Positions 1-6,369 of a stretch of 12,734 nucleotides of DNA are shown here, piece after piece. This DNA is from Patescibacteria group bacterium (GTDB lineage Bacteria; Patescibacteriota; UBA1384; XYA2-FULL-43-10; 1-14-0-10-43-13), in contig JAKJEK010000012.1 in NCBI GenBank assembly GCA_022705465.1, forward strand, positions 1 to 12,734, given 5' to 3'. How positions within the stretch are numbered: the stretch's first letter is position 1; each line of letters begins with the position of its first letter. The notes below the pieces were generated by a model that was given only the letters and a program-made list of their open reading frames with translations, did not search any database and was not told the DNA's origin. The position numbers and the translations under genes are program-made.

Positions 1-115
1 GCCCAATATAACCAAAGACCTCACCCTCCCGAACATCAAGAGCGAGGTCTTTCACACCCAATACTTTGCCCCGGAGGTAGTACTTAGTTAAAGCTTCTGT
101 CTCAATCACCTTCAT
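1..115 (-). CDS. ABC transporter ATP-binding protein, N-terminal fragment (runs off the left edge)
   Basis: The 38 visible residues start MKVIETEALTKYY and continue through VKDLALDVREGEVFGYIG. This is the typical opening of an ABC ATPase of the drug/ABC-2 export type: the first beta strand, the A-loop aromatic pair at YY, and the EGEVFGYIG strand that leads into the Walker A loop. The Walker A lysine itself lies outside the window. Such subunits hydrolyse ATP on the cytoplasmic side to drive a membrane permease; the substrate cannot be told from this fragment. The ATG at 113-115 is preferred because an extended -10 box ends 7 bases upstream of it and no Shine-Dalgarno is present, which suggests a leaderless message. 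The call is firm at family level only. Confidence 0.85.
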   Translation of the reverse strand, partial: MKVIETEALTKYYLRGKVLGVKDLALDVREGEVFGYIG

Positions 116-122
116 AAATTAA

Positions 123-151
123 AGTATACCACTGGGGGCACTAAACAGCAA
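123..151 (-). promoter_or_regulatory. Promoter of the ABC ATPase gene, extended -10, predicted leaderless start
   Basis: Read on the minus strand, TTGCTG (146-151) is followed by a 17-base spacer and TATACT (123-128). TGG stands directly before the -10 hexamer, giving the extended -10 form TGnTATAnT. Only 7 bases separate the -10 from the ATG at 115, so the expected transcription start falls on or next to the start codon. Confidence 0.65.
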
Positions 152-156
152 ACAAT

Positions 157-690
157 TTAGCGTACATAGAAAGTTTCTGATTCGTTGAGCCGGTCGAAGA
201 TGATTCTATAAGTTCCGTCAGGCACTCGTTGTCCCTCGTTATCCCGGAGGTCCCACGTCCATGTTCGGCTGTCGCCCGGCTCTATCGGAGTGATCACCTG
301 CAATGCTGTCGGCCTGAATACGGTTCGTCCGTAAGCGTCAACAATCCTCCACGGGGCAGAGTTTTGCAAATTAATCGTGCGGTTACTGTTATTGATTAGC
401 GCAAACCTGACCTCATCGCGAATTGGCTGCGCTGATAAGATCCTCAGATCAATCCGATCCCGGATATCCTCTCTTGGCGGAAACATGTGCCTATGGTCGT
501 GATGGTATCGATACCATATCTTGTAATACTCCTTGTATCGTAACCAATAGTAGTCGGCCAGCCTTTGATGATGCCTATCATCGTAATGGTCTTGTCGATG
601 ACTTGCCTCGACTTTACTAGTAGCCAGGGGGCTGAGCACTGCAGACAGAATTGCCGTAGCCGCAAGCAGTTTGCCGACCTTGGAAAACAA
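157..690 (-). CDS. Exported His/Tyr-rich protein with C-terminal BsuPI-like domain; start or frame uncertain
   Basis: The 177 residues begin with a hydrophobic signal-peptide core (LLAATAILSAVLSPLATS) and a likely cleavage after KVEA at about residue 29. Residues 30-70 are rich in His, Tyr, Arg and Asp. Residues 85-177 resemble the BsuPI/intracellular proteinase inhibitor beta-sandwich, with the blocks NNSNRTINL, SAPWRIVDAYG, IEPGDSRTWTWDL and PDGTYRIIF. The same blocks recur in the protein at 10360-11103. The reading frame opens only at a TTG (688-690) that has no good ribosome site. A better-placed ATG at 707-709, with GGAG five bases upstream, encodes MKKSPFIV but lies in another frame. 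Removing one base from the four-base run at 684-687 would join the two into an ideal signal peptide. The product is probably outside the membrane; its function is unknown. Confidence 0.75.
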   Translation of the reverse strand: MFSKVGKLLAATAILSAVLSPLATSKVEASHRQDHYDDRHHQRLADYYWLRYKEYYKIWYRYHHDHRHMFPPREDIRDRIDLRILSAQPIRDEVRFALINNSNRTINLQNSAPWRIVDAYGRTVFRPTALQVITPIEPGDSRTWTWDLRDNEGQRVPDGTYRIIFDRLNESETFYVR

Positions 691-1021
691 TGAATGGTGA
701 TTTCTTCATAGCGTCTCCATTAGTTTAATCCCTTCACCCTGCATCTATTATGTGGTAAGCGGGAGCGTGAAGAAGTGCGAACCCGCCACAGAAACCTCTG
801 CCGATTTAGTCGGGAAGCACACCATCTCCCTCTTCCTCTTGTGAGTCTAATTTGTTGATGCTTGTTTTAGAACAAGAAGGCAATCAATGGGCAAACAGAA
901 TTTAAGTTGATTTCCTGTGGTGGTATCAAAAAATTTCCGGCAAACAAAAATTGCCTGATAGCTAGTTGGTATCCCTGCTGCAAAAAATCAAACTGTTTGC
1001 GCCAGGAAACGATCACCGGAT
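691..1021. other. Intergenic region between two minus-strand genes, no gene seen
   Basis: This stretch holds the leader of the exported protein at 157-690 (GGAG at 715-718 on the minus strand, before the out-of-frame ATG at 709). It also holds only weak terminator-like elements behind the 1022-1630 gene: short AT-rich stems near 949-965 and 990-1003, each followed on the minus strand by a T run. The only open frames are short, lack ribosome sites and resemble no protein. No RNA gene was recognised. Confidence 0.5.
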
Positions 1022-1630
1022 TTATGATCGGAATTGGAATGTTTCGATCATCTGATCAAGTTGATCGGGATCACCAACGCTCTCGATAACGATTGCCTGG
1101 TTATCCGCCGGTATTAGTACGCGCTGAAACACACCCTTAGTTGGGCTTTGTACTGTCAATATTATTGCGCTGCCATTGACTGTTTTGAGCGTGCGGACAT
1201 CGGTAATTCGCTCACCAGGGTCGCTAATCGCATTGTATAAGTCTGTTGGACTTGCTCCGGCCACATCGTTTATAACGTTGATTGTTCTCCGTGGTTGATC
1301 GTTTTGGCTAATCACTACCACCCCCTGGTTGGCTTCGGTATTTACCGACCAACTTTCCGGATATCGGATACTAAAACCATTTTGCTGATTTGTATAGGTA
1401 TTCCACGTTCTCGTTGCTTCTGGAATCTGCTGCTCAACATTTTCATCGATCTCTCGGTCTAGCTCTTCCACTCTTCGGCTTAACTCATCAACCTGTCGTT
1501 CTAGCTGCTCGTTTTCTGCTTGAAGATTCCGGTCCCCAACCAGGGTCTCGCGTGTAATGAAGTAGGTGGCTAATCCTACCACCAGAGCAGTAATAACTAT
1601 GGCCAGGATAGTATTATTTCTTCTTTCCAT
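1022..1630 (-). CDS. Membrane-anchored coiled-coil protein with PsbP-like C-terminal domain
   Basis: The 202 residues start MERRNNTI. One hydrophobic segment follows (residues 8-25, ILAIVITALVVGLATYFI) with no clear cleavage site, so it is probably a signal anchor with the rest outside the cell. Residues 34-68 form a coiled coil: Leu at 36, 43, 50 and 57 is spaced exactly seven apart, and Val47, Val54 and Ile61 fill the alternate core positions. From residue 76 the pattern NTYTNQQNGFSIRYPESW and the following strands match small PsbP/Mog1-like domains found on many bacterial lipoproteins and anchored proteins. The start at 1630 is chosen because AGG sits 5-8 bases upstream; the frame stays open upstream, but that extension looks like non-coding promoter DNA. 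It probably dimerises through the zipper. Function unknown. Confidence 0.75.
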   Translation of the reverse strand: MERRNNTILAIVITALVVGLATYFITRETLVGDRNLQAENEQLERQVDELSRRVEELDREIDENVEQQIPEATRTWNTYTNQQNGFSIRYPESWSVNTEANQGVVVISQNDQPRRTINVINDVAGASPTDLYNAISDPGERITDVRTLKTVNGSAIILTVQSPTKGVFQRVLIPADNQAIVIESVGDPDQLDQMIETFQFRS

Positions 1631-1880
1631 AACGCCTCGCATTATCTGATAATTATAACTACGTGCACCCACCACCAGCTTAGTGCCGGAGACGCAGATT
1701 CTCAACTCTAAAACCTGCCATTTCCGGCATTTCTCCAGGGCGGGCGGGTTATAAATATAAAAATCACCTATTAGAAATAGAGTTCGGTTAGTGTAGAGGG
1801 AAAAATCTAAAAAGCCAGGTATGATAAGCAACAATTCACCTATATATTTTAGTTGCGGACCAATTAAATGAAATTCGGCG

Positions 1881-1908
1881 TATAATACCTAGCTAAAACA
1901 AGGAGGTG
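1881..1908 (+). promoter_or_regulatory. -10 box and strong Shine-Dalgarno of the small ORF at 1913
   Basis: A perfect TATAAT (1881-1886) is followed 14 bases later by AGGAGGTG (1901-1908), which sits four bases before the ATG at 1913. No good -35 is seen at 16-18 bases; TTGCGG at 1853-1858 is too far. The arrangement shows that something is transcribed and probably translated rightward from here. Confidence 0.55.
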
Positions 1909-1912
1909 CGAT

Positions 1913-2134
1913 ATGGTGCTGTCAATCATCAACATAATCCATGCTTCCAAGTATCCGCCAGAAGATCCTATTCCGGGGTCTCAAAAATGGAAAAAGTGTA
2001 TCTCTCGGCTGGAGCACAGCGAAGAGGACACAACATTAGAAGTTGCCGAGATTCATGAAACAAGGAGCTCTAGAGCCAGTCGGAGCTCTATTTTTTATAC
2101 TTATCTAAATAGTTTTGGTCAAAAAAGGCGCTAG
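1913..2134 (+). CDS. Small hypothetical protein whose reading frame runs through an intrinsic terminator
   Basis: The 73-codon frame encodes a polar protein starting MVLSIINIIHASKYPP, with a basic patch SQKWKKCISR (residues 23-32) and a Ser/Arg-rich stretch RSSRASRSS (51-59). No family was recognised and no membrane segment or signal peptide is evident. Expression signals are good: TATAAT at 1881 and AGGAGGTG at 1901-1908. The odd point is an apparently canonical terminator (stem 2071-2090, T6 at 2091-2096) inside the frame, about 12 codons before the TAG at 2132. A transcript ending there would have no stop codon and would give a product of about 60 residues. Alternatives are a structured non-coding RNA or a leader that happens to have an open frame. 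TCTCGGC at 2011-2017 could also pair with GCCGAGA at 2045-2051. Confidence 0.45.
   Translation: MVLSIINIIHASKYPPEDPIPGSQKWKKCISRLEHSEEDTTLEVAEIHETRSSRASRSSIFYTYLNSFGQKRR
2071..2096 (+). terminator. Intrinsic terminator inside the small ORF
   Basis: TAGAGC (2071-2076) pairs with GCTCTA (2085-2090). One further C-G pair is possible inside, and TTTTTT (2091-2096) follows directly. GAGCTC at 2065-2070 can pair with the copy at 2083-2088 as an alternative stem. It lies at codons 53-62 of the 1913-2134 frame. Confidence 0.6.
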
Positions 2135-2169
2135 ATTTGTTGTGCACAGAATCTATCCTTGCATTTGGC

Positions 2170-2201
2170 GGCACATAGTTGGTTGTTGGTTGCAATGTGC
2201 C
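2170..2201. repeat. Inverted repeat with a GTTGG-rich loop
   Basis: GGCACAT (2170-2176) and ATGTGCC (2195-2201) are perfect inverted arms of seven bases around an 18-base loop containing TTGGTTGTTGGTTG. No T run follows, so it is not a plain terminator. It lies between the small ORF and the shared terminator at 2208-2243. Confidence 0.4.
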
Positions 2202-2207
2202 AGAATA

Positions 2208-2243
2208 ACAAAAGTGGACTGCGGTCGAACAGTCCACTTTTGT
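2208..2243 (-). terminator. Terminator of the glycosidase gene, possibly bidirectional
   Basis: A 14-pair perfect stem (2208-2221 with 2230-2243; core AAAGTGGACTG / CAGTCCACTTT) encloses an 8-base loop. On the minus strand it comes four bases after the TAA at 2247 and its 3' arm ends in TTTTGTTATT. The symmetric A/T flanks mean it could also stop rightward transcription. Confidence 0.85.
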
Positions 2244-2246
2244 CTG

Positions 2247-3875
2247 TTATGTGATATGACCTTCACGCTGCAGCAGTGCTATCTCTCTCCTTTGGGCCTC
2301 TGTCTGATTTATCAGAAACCTGCAACGCCGCGACGATACATCGCAGACCTCGTGTGTTTCCAGTAGTTGAACACCATGCTGAAGCAACAGCTCACTTTCA
2401 AGTCGCGCATAATCATTGTTGGCAAGCTCTTCGTTATTTTCGCTTTGGGTCAGCTTGGCGCGTAATACGGCCGATACCGTCCAGGCTTGGATATGCTCGG
2501 GAATACTGGTTCCGTAGATAACCTCGTGCTCGCTTTCGTGCTCGTGTGACGCGCCTACCGGCTGATAATTAACTCGCCCATCTGGCGTGACATAGAAGAA
2601 CTCATTTAACGATCCTGAAACATTGGCTGCGTTGATTATGCGGTTTTCCAAATCCCGTGCCAATCGGCACAAGCCCTGTTTGCGTAGGCCAAGGGCGAAG
2701 GCATTAGTCATTACTGGCCAAGATACGCCGGACCCCTGGTAGTCATAATAGTCAATAGCGCCAAAATGCCGCAGCGCCCGGCTGCGGATGCCGGCTTCGG
2801 TGAGAAAATCAGGAGAATATAGCTTTCTGGTAATCGCCTCAACATATCTAACTCGCTGATCGTGCTCGATTGTGTCGAATAGCGAAGTCTCCAGGACCTC
2901 TGACGGTACTGAGGTAATGGTTTTCAACTGACGAATCCGGCGGTTGTTATCTCTGTCGACAGCCATCGCGAAAAATTGTTCTCTTTCCATCCAGAATAAC
3001 TGTAAGGTTGAGGCTTGCAGCTTTTTAGCTAGCGAGAGCCACTGATCAACTTCTGTGGGTCGCTCCTGAATAAACAGCTCTGCTGCCATGGCTAGCGCAT
3101 CGTATGCCAGGCCTTGCACCTCGAACGACGCGATCGGTGCGCCCACATTAGCCAGTGTGCCGTCCGGGTGCAAGTAGGCGGTTGACCCATCGCGCATCAC
3201 CTGCCACTTAAGGCTTTCCGGGTGGGATTGTTGGAACTCAAGCAAGCAAATCTCTGATTCCTCAATTTTGGCGGCGGTCCATCGTGCTGCTGCCAGTACA
3301 CTGTCCTTTATTGAGATCAGATTTCCATTGCGGTGTAATACTTCTTTGTTCAGAATTTCGTCGCCATACTGCCGGCGGAACAAGCATACTAGTCGAATAA
3401 ACTGTGGTGTTGCGTCAACGCTTCCGTAGTAGCATAGCTCACGTTCATGTTCGCTCCATCCCCACTGTTTAGCCAGAGTTTTCATGATGGCCTGTTGTTC
3501 TTGCTGCACCTTCTCGCTACCTACAAACAGGTTCCGGTATTCGTGGGGGATTTTACCCGGCTCTTCTTCGTTTAAAGTATTACTTTTCGAACCCTGAAGA
3601 CGAGCCAGGCTGGTAATAGCCAGCTCTGACACCGAAGGATACCGGGGCAGTAAGTCAAGCGCCACTCTAAGTGAATCGCGGCCGAAAATTGCCCCCTTAA
3701 ATAGGTGGGAATTACTGGCCTGGATACCACTGGGTGTTATTACTTGCAGTAGCGCTCCGTATAATTGCGGGAATCCTAAGTCCTGTTTCAATACCGGTGG
3801 CAATGCGGCGGTTGACTTGCGCTTTTGCTTTCTCGTCAAACGTATTGCAGTAAGTCCATTTAAGACTTTCAACAT
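2247..3875 (-). CDS. Glycogen-debranching-like glycoside hydrolase (amylo-alpha-1,6-glucosidase / (alpha/alpha)6-barrel family)
   Basis: The 542 residues carry the landmark blocks of bacterial amylo-alpha-1,6-glucosidase-like enzymes in order: FKGAIFGRDSLR (59-70), GKIPHEYR (107-114), CYYGSVDATPQFI (148-160), IASFEVQGLAYDAL (248-261), GIRSRAL (362-368), YDYQGSGVSWPVM (377-389) and PEHIQAWTVSAV (459-470). These enzymes hydrolyse alpha-glucosidic linkages in glycogen-like or other alpha-glucans and small glucosides. Asp154 in SVDATP is the conserved acid of the family block. There is no signal peptide, so it is probably cytoplasmic. The length fits a stand-alone catalytic barrel without the sugar-binding domain of long debranching enzymes. 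ATG at 3875 has AGGA seven bases upstream. No other glycogen or trehalose gene is nearby, so the true substrate is open. Confidence 0.82.
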   Translation of the reverse strand: MLKVLNGLTAIRLTRKQKRKSTAALPPVLKQDLGFPQLYGALLQVITPSGIQASNSHLFKGAIFGRDSLRVALDLLPRYPSVSELAITSLARLQGSKSNTLNEEEPGKIPHEYRNLFVGSEKVQQEQQAIMKTLAKQWGWSEHERELCYYGSVDATPQFIRLVCLFRRQYGDEILNKEVLHRNGNLISIKDSVLAAARWTAAKIEESEICLLEFQQSHPESLKWQVMRDGSTAYLHPDGTLANVGAPIASFEVQGLAYDALAMAAELFIQERPTEVDQWLSLAKKLQASTLQLFWMEREQFFAMAVDRDNNRRIRQLKTITSVPSEVLETSLFDTIEHDQRVRYVEAITRKLYSPDFLTEAGIRSRALRHFGAIDYYDYQGSGVSWPVMTNAFALGLRKQGLCRLARDLENRIINAANVSGSLNEFFYVTPDGRVNYQPVGASHEHESEHEVIYGTSIPEHIQAWTVSAVLRAKLTQSENNEELANNDYARLESELLLQHGVQLLETHEVCDVSSRRCRFLINQTEAQRREIALLQREGHIT

Positions 3876-4365
3876 AAAATCCTACTAACTTCTTGTATTA
3901 ATTAATGTAGTTATTCAAGGGGGCATATACCACACTTCAAATGTACTATAGGTAAAAAAATCGGCCTCACACAGCTCGACGGATAAAAGAGTGGTTAGTT
4001 GTTAAACATGTGGCTGAGTCGTGTATTAACGCCATCAAACTGCGTTACAATCTGCTTTTACTCTGACCCATTATCGCACCTGATTTACGCCTGTAAACCT
4101 GCTTCAAAACCAGGCGCTACTTATTATGTCTGGACGAATCAGAAACTAAAAAATATAACCAGGCAAATGATAAAAAAACAGAATACAGTACTTGCAATAT
4201 AATGCAGATAAATTATTTGGCACTCCTCTTAGTCAGCGAACATAGCTTCTTGTTGGTTAATCAGCCTAAAAAACGCCGGGTAACTAATGGCGTTTTTTAG
4301 TAATTTGGGATATTATAAAGTTAAATTCAGTATTGATACGCTTATAACATCGGACGGGAGGGGAG
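3876..4365. other. AT-rich intergenic region with an orphan terminator, no convincing gene
   Basis: This 490-base gap separates divergent genes. A 67-codon open frame (3999-4202, +) has no ribosome site and no protein-like features. TATAAT at 4198-4203, without a good -35, could start a transcript of about 90 bases that ends at the perfect terminator at 4266-4300; no tRNA or known small RNA was recognised in it. Just before the next gene, TTAAAT (4321-4326) and TATAAC (4343-4348) make a weak promoter with a 16-base spacer. Confidence 0.45.
4266..4300 (+). terminator. Perfect 12-pair terminator hairpin upstream of the CYTH fusion gene
   Basis: CTAAAAAACGCC (4266-4277) and GGCGTTTTTTAG (4289-4300) are exact inverted arms around an 11-base loop; the T6 lies in the 3' arm. 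The A/T symmetry makes it usable from either strand. No annotated gene precedes it on the plus strand, so it implies an unannotated rightward transcript or insulates the divergent genes. Confidence 0.7.
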
Positions 4366-6111
4366 ATGCCGCCAGGTGGCAAAAGTAAGAAAAAACAATT
4401 GAATGAACTCTTGATACCGCGGGAAATTGAGCGCAAGTTTATCGTTGCTGAGCGTCCAGCGATACTAGATAGTAATCCTGAAGTCGAAACGGTGGAGATC
4501 CGCCAGGGCTATATTTCGGTTTCCAAAGATGACAATGTGGTCCGGGTTAGGGAGGAAGCGGGATCGGAGGGAGTTCGATATACCCTCGCGGTTAAAGGTC
4601 CAGGCGATAAGGATCGGGAGGAGACCGAGGGAGAGATTTCAAAAGCGCTTTTCGAGTCGCTCTGGGCTACCACCAAGGGACGCCATGTGAATAAGACCCG
4701 TTACAAGATTCCTCGTGAGGGGGCAGAAATTGATTTTGATATTTATAAGGATGATCTGGAAGGCTTAATGACCGCCGAGGTAGAGTTCGATTCTCTTGAA
4801 GAGGCCGATGAGTTTTTTGTGCCGGAGTGGTTTAGTCTGGAAGTGACCGCTGATCAAGCTTATAAAAACGTGAATTTGGCGATCCACGGTTTGCCTAAGG
4901 AGGCCACAGGGGGTGCAATCGTTCCAGAAGATGAGCCTGGTATCCCCAGATATAATCTGGAAAAGGGAATAACCCTGATAATCCGTTCAATCGAATTCTA
5001 TCTAAACACCAGAGACACAGTTATTGTTGCTGTGGCCGGAGGTTCGGCCTCGGGCAAGACCAGCGCTGTCTCTCAGGCTATCAAGCAGCATTTTGGTATC
5101 GATTCAGTAATGTTATCGCTTGATGATTACTATAAAGGCAAGCGTTTTATGTCGGGGCGAGTAGCCAAAGGCGACAACCTCAATTGGGATCAGCCGGAAG
5201 CTGTAGATATGGCCCTTGCTAGACTACACCTATCTAGATTAAAGACTGGGGCTGCCGTCAATAAACCCGTTTACAGTATGAAGAGTGGAGAACGTGAAGG
5301 GTATGAACCATTTGAGCCGCAAAAAGTGGTTATTGTAGAGGGCTTGTTTGCTCTGAACGATGAAATAAAAAGCGAAGCAGATGTAAAAGTGTTTGTTGAT
5401 ATTGGTACTCATGGACGAATTTTGCGCCGGTTGCTTCGCGATGTTGAACGGACTGGGCAACGGCCGGTTGATATTCTGAACCGATTCGCCTCAAATGTCG
5501 AGCCTATGCACGAGAAGCACGTTGTCTCCACTAGAAATAACGCCGATTTTATTATTAACAATGAATACGGTGCAGAGGTCGAAGCTGAGCGCTCCGGCTT
5601 GCATGAGGTTCAATTAAAGTTCAGATCTACTCTTGATCCGGAACTGTTGCGGCACCTGGGTGCGGAGCGTTTAGGCACAGTCTATCAGGTAGACCATTAC
5701 TACAACCCGAAAGACCGCAACCTGATTGAGACCGGTGAAATCTTACGTATACGCGAGGAAAGCGGTCACAGGATATTAACCTACAAAGGTTCCAAGATTG
5801 ATTCTCGCGTACATGAACGCCCAAAGTTTGAATTTGAAATCGACGAAGAAACCGAACAGAAGTTTCTCGGTATTTATGGCAGAGAAACGAAGACGATCGA
5901 AAAAGTTAGAGCTCTCTATCAGCTTGACGGAGTAGTCCTTTCCCTTGATCAAGTTGGCAAGCGCGATGGTCGGGAATTGGTTAATCTGGGTAGTTTTGTC
6001 GAGATTCGTTCCACTGGAGGCAAACACAATAGCGATCACTTAAATACGGTTCTTGATCGGCTTCAGCTTGAGCTTGAAAAAGGCACCAAAGAGTCCTACT
6101 TCGAGATGTAG
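4366..6111 (+). CDS. CYTH - uridine kinase - CYTH triple-domain fusion protein
   Basis: The 581 residues hold three catalytic-type domains. Residues 18-175 are a CYTH/triphosphate-tunnel domain with the signature EIERKF (20-25, the ExExK motif), paired arginines VRVRE (59-63), LAVKG (74-78) and an acidic strand AEVEFD (137-142). Residues 203-400 are a uridine-kinase-like P-loop domain with Walker A GGSASGKT (225-232), SLDDYYKG (251-258), NWDQPEAVD (273-281), VYSMKSGER (302-310) and VVIVEGLFAL (321-330). Residues 412-577 are a second, CyaB-like CYTH domain (QVDHYYNPKDRNL, EILRIREESG, LTYKGSK), where the motif reads EVQLK (414-418), Gln replacing the second Glu. CYTH domains bind triphosphates such as PPPi, ATP or thiamine triphosphate with divalent metal. 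Uridine kinase phosphorylates a nucleoside. Kinase-CYTH pairs are known in plants; a flanking CYTH on each side is less usual. The gene stands alone and has GGGAGG at 4356-4361 before ATG 4366. Confidence 0.88.
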   Translation: MPPGGKSKKKQLNELLIPREIERKFIVAERPAILDSNPEVETVEIRQGYISVSKDDNVVRVREEAGSEGVRYTLAVKGPGDKDREETEGEISKALFESLWATTKGRHVNKTRYKIPREGAEIDFDIYKDDLEGLMTAEVEFDSLEEADEFFVPEWFSLEVTADQAYKNVNLAIHGLPKEATGGAIVPEDEPGIPRYNLEKGITLIIRSIEFYLNTRDTVIVAVAGGSASGKTSAVSQAIKQHFGIDSVMLSLDDYYKGKRFMSGRVAKGDNLNWDQPEAVDMALARLHLSRLKTGAAVNKPVYSMKSGEREGYEPFEPQKVVIVEGLFALNDEIKSEADVKVFVDIGTHGRILRRLLRDVERTGQRPVDILNRFASNVEPMHEKHVVSTRNNADFIINNEYGAEVEAERSGLHEVQLKFRSTLDPELLRHLGAERLGTVYQVDHYYNPKDRNLIETGEILRIREESGHRILTYKGSKIDSRVHERPKFEFEIDEETEQKFLGIYGRETKTIEKVRALYQLDGVVLSLDQVGKRDGRELVNLGSFVEIRSTGGKHNSDHLNTVLDRLQLELEKGTKESYFEM

Positions 6112-6191
6112 ATCCAGCAGGGTTATTACAACCTGGCGATGATGCCCTAATATATTGGCGAGAGTGGGCGTGCTTGTTAAATATCCTCGAC

Positions 6192-6215
6192 GGGGCACAG
6201 TTTTTGTTGTGCCCG
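6192..6215 (+). terminator. Hairpin downstream of the CYTH fusion gene, probable terminator
   Basis: GGGCACA (6193-6199) pairs with TGTGCCC (6208-6214) around a T-rich loop. It lies about 80 bases after the TAG of the fusion gene. The following tract (TATTTGTGG) is a poor U run, so termination strength is uncertain. Confidence 0.45.
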
Positions 6216-6369
6216 TATTTGTGGTCTCAGACAGCCAAGTTCCTGCAAGGAATCCATTGCCGCAGTCATTATTTTTTGTGCATTAAGTAGTGAAGAGCAA
6301 TGAATCTATCAAATTTCCTTAAACTTGAATAAAGGGGCAATACTTACAGAAGGGAGGTGAGAAAACAAC

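Noticed and set aside
907..1089. A short plus-strand frame between minus-strand genes
   Set aside because: No start signals; it overlaps the end of the membrane-anchored protein gene and resembles nothing.
1631..1834. Upstream extension of the membrane-anchored protein (68 more codons)
   Set aside because: It would put a long non-signal segment before the membrane anchor. The ATG at 1630 has an SD, and the upstream DNA looks like promoter sequence (TATAAT at 1652-1657 on the minus strand).
2115..2366. Plus-strand frame across the shared terminator
   Set aside because: It runs through the 14-pair terminator and antisense to the glycosidase gene end, with no ribosome site.
3999..4202. A 67-codon frame in the gap before the CYTH fusion gene
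   Set aside because: No ribosome site, no protein-like pattern and an AT-rich intergenic context.
4202..4300. A 32-residue Leu-rich frame (MQINYLALLLV...) that ends in the terminator
   Set aside because: The ATG overlaps the -10-like box, there is no SD, and the last codons are the hairpin arms.
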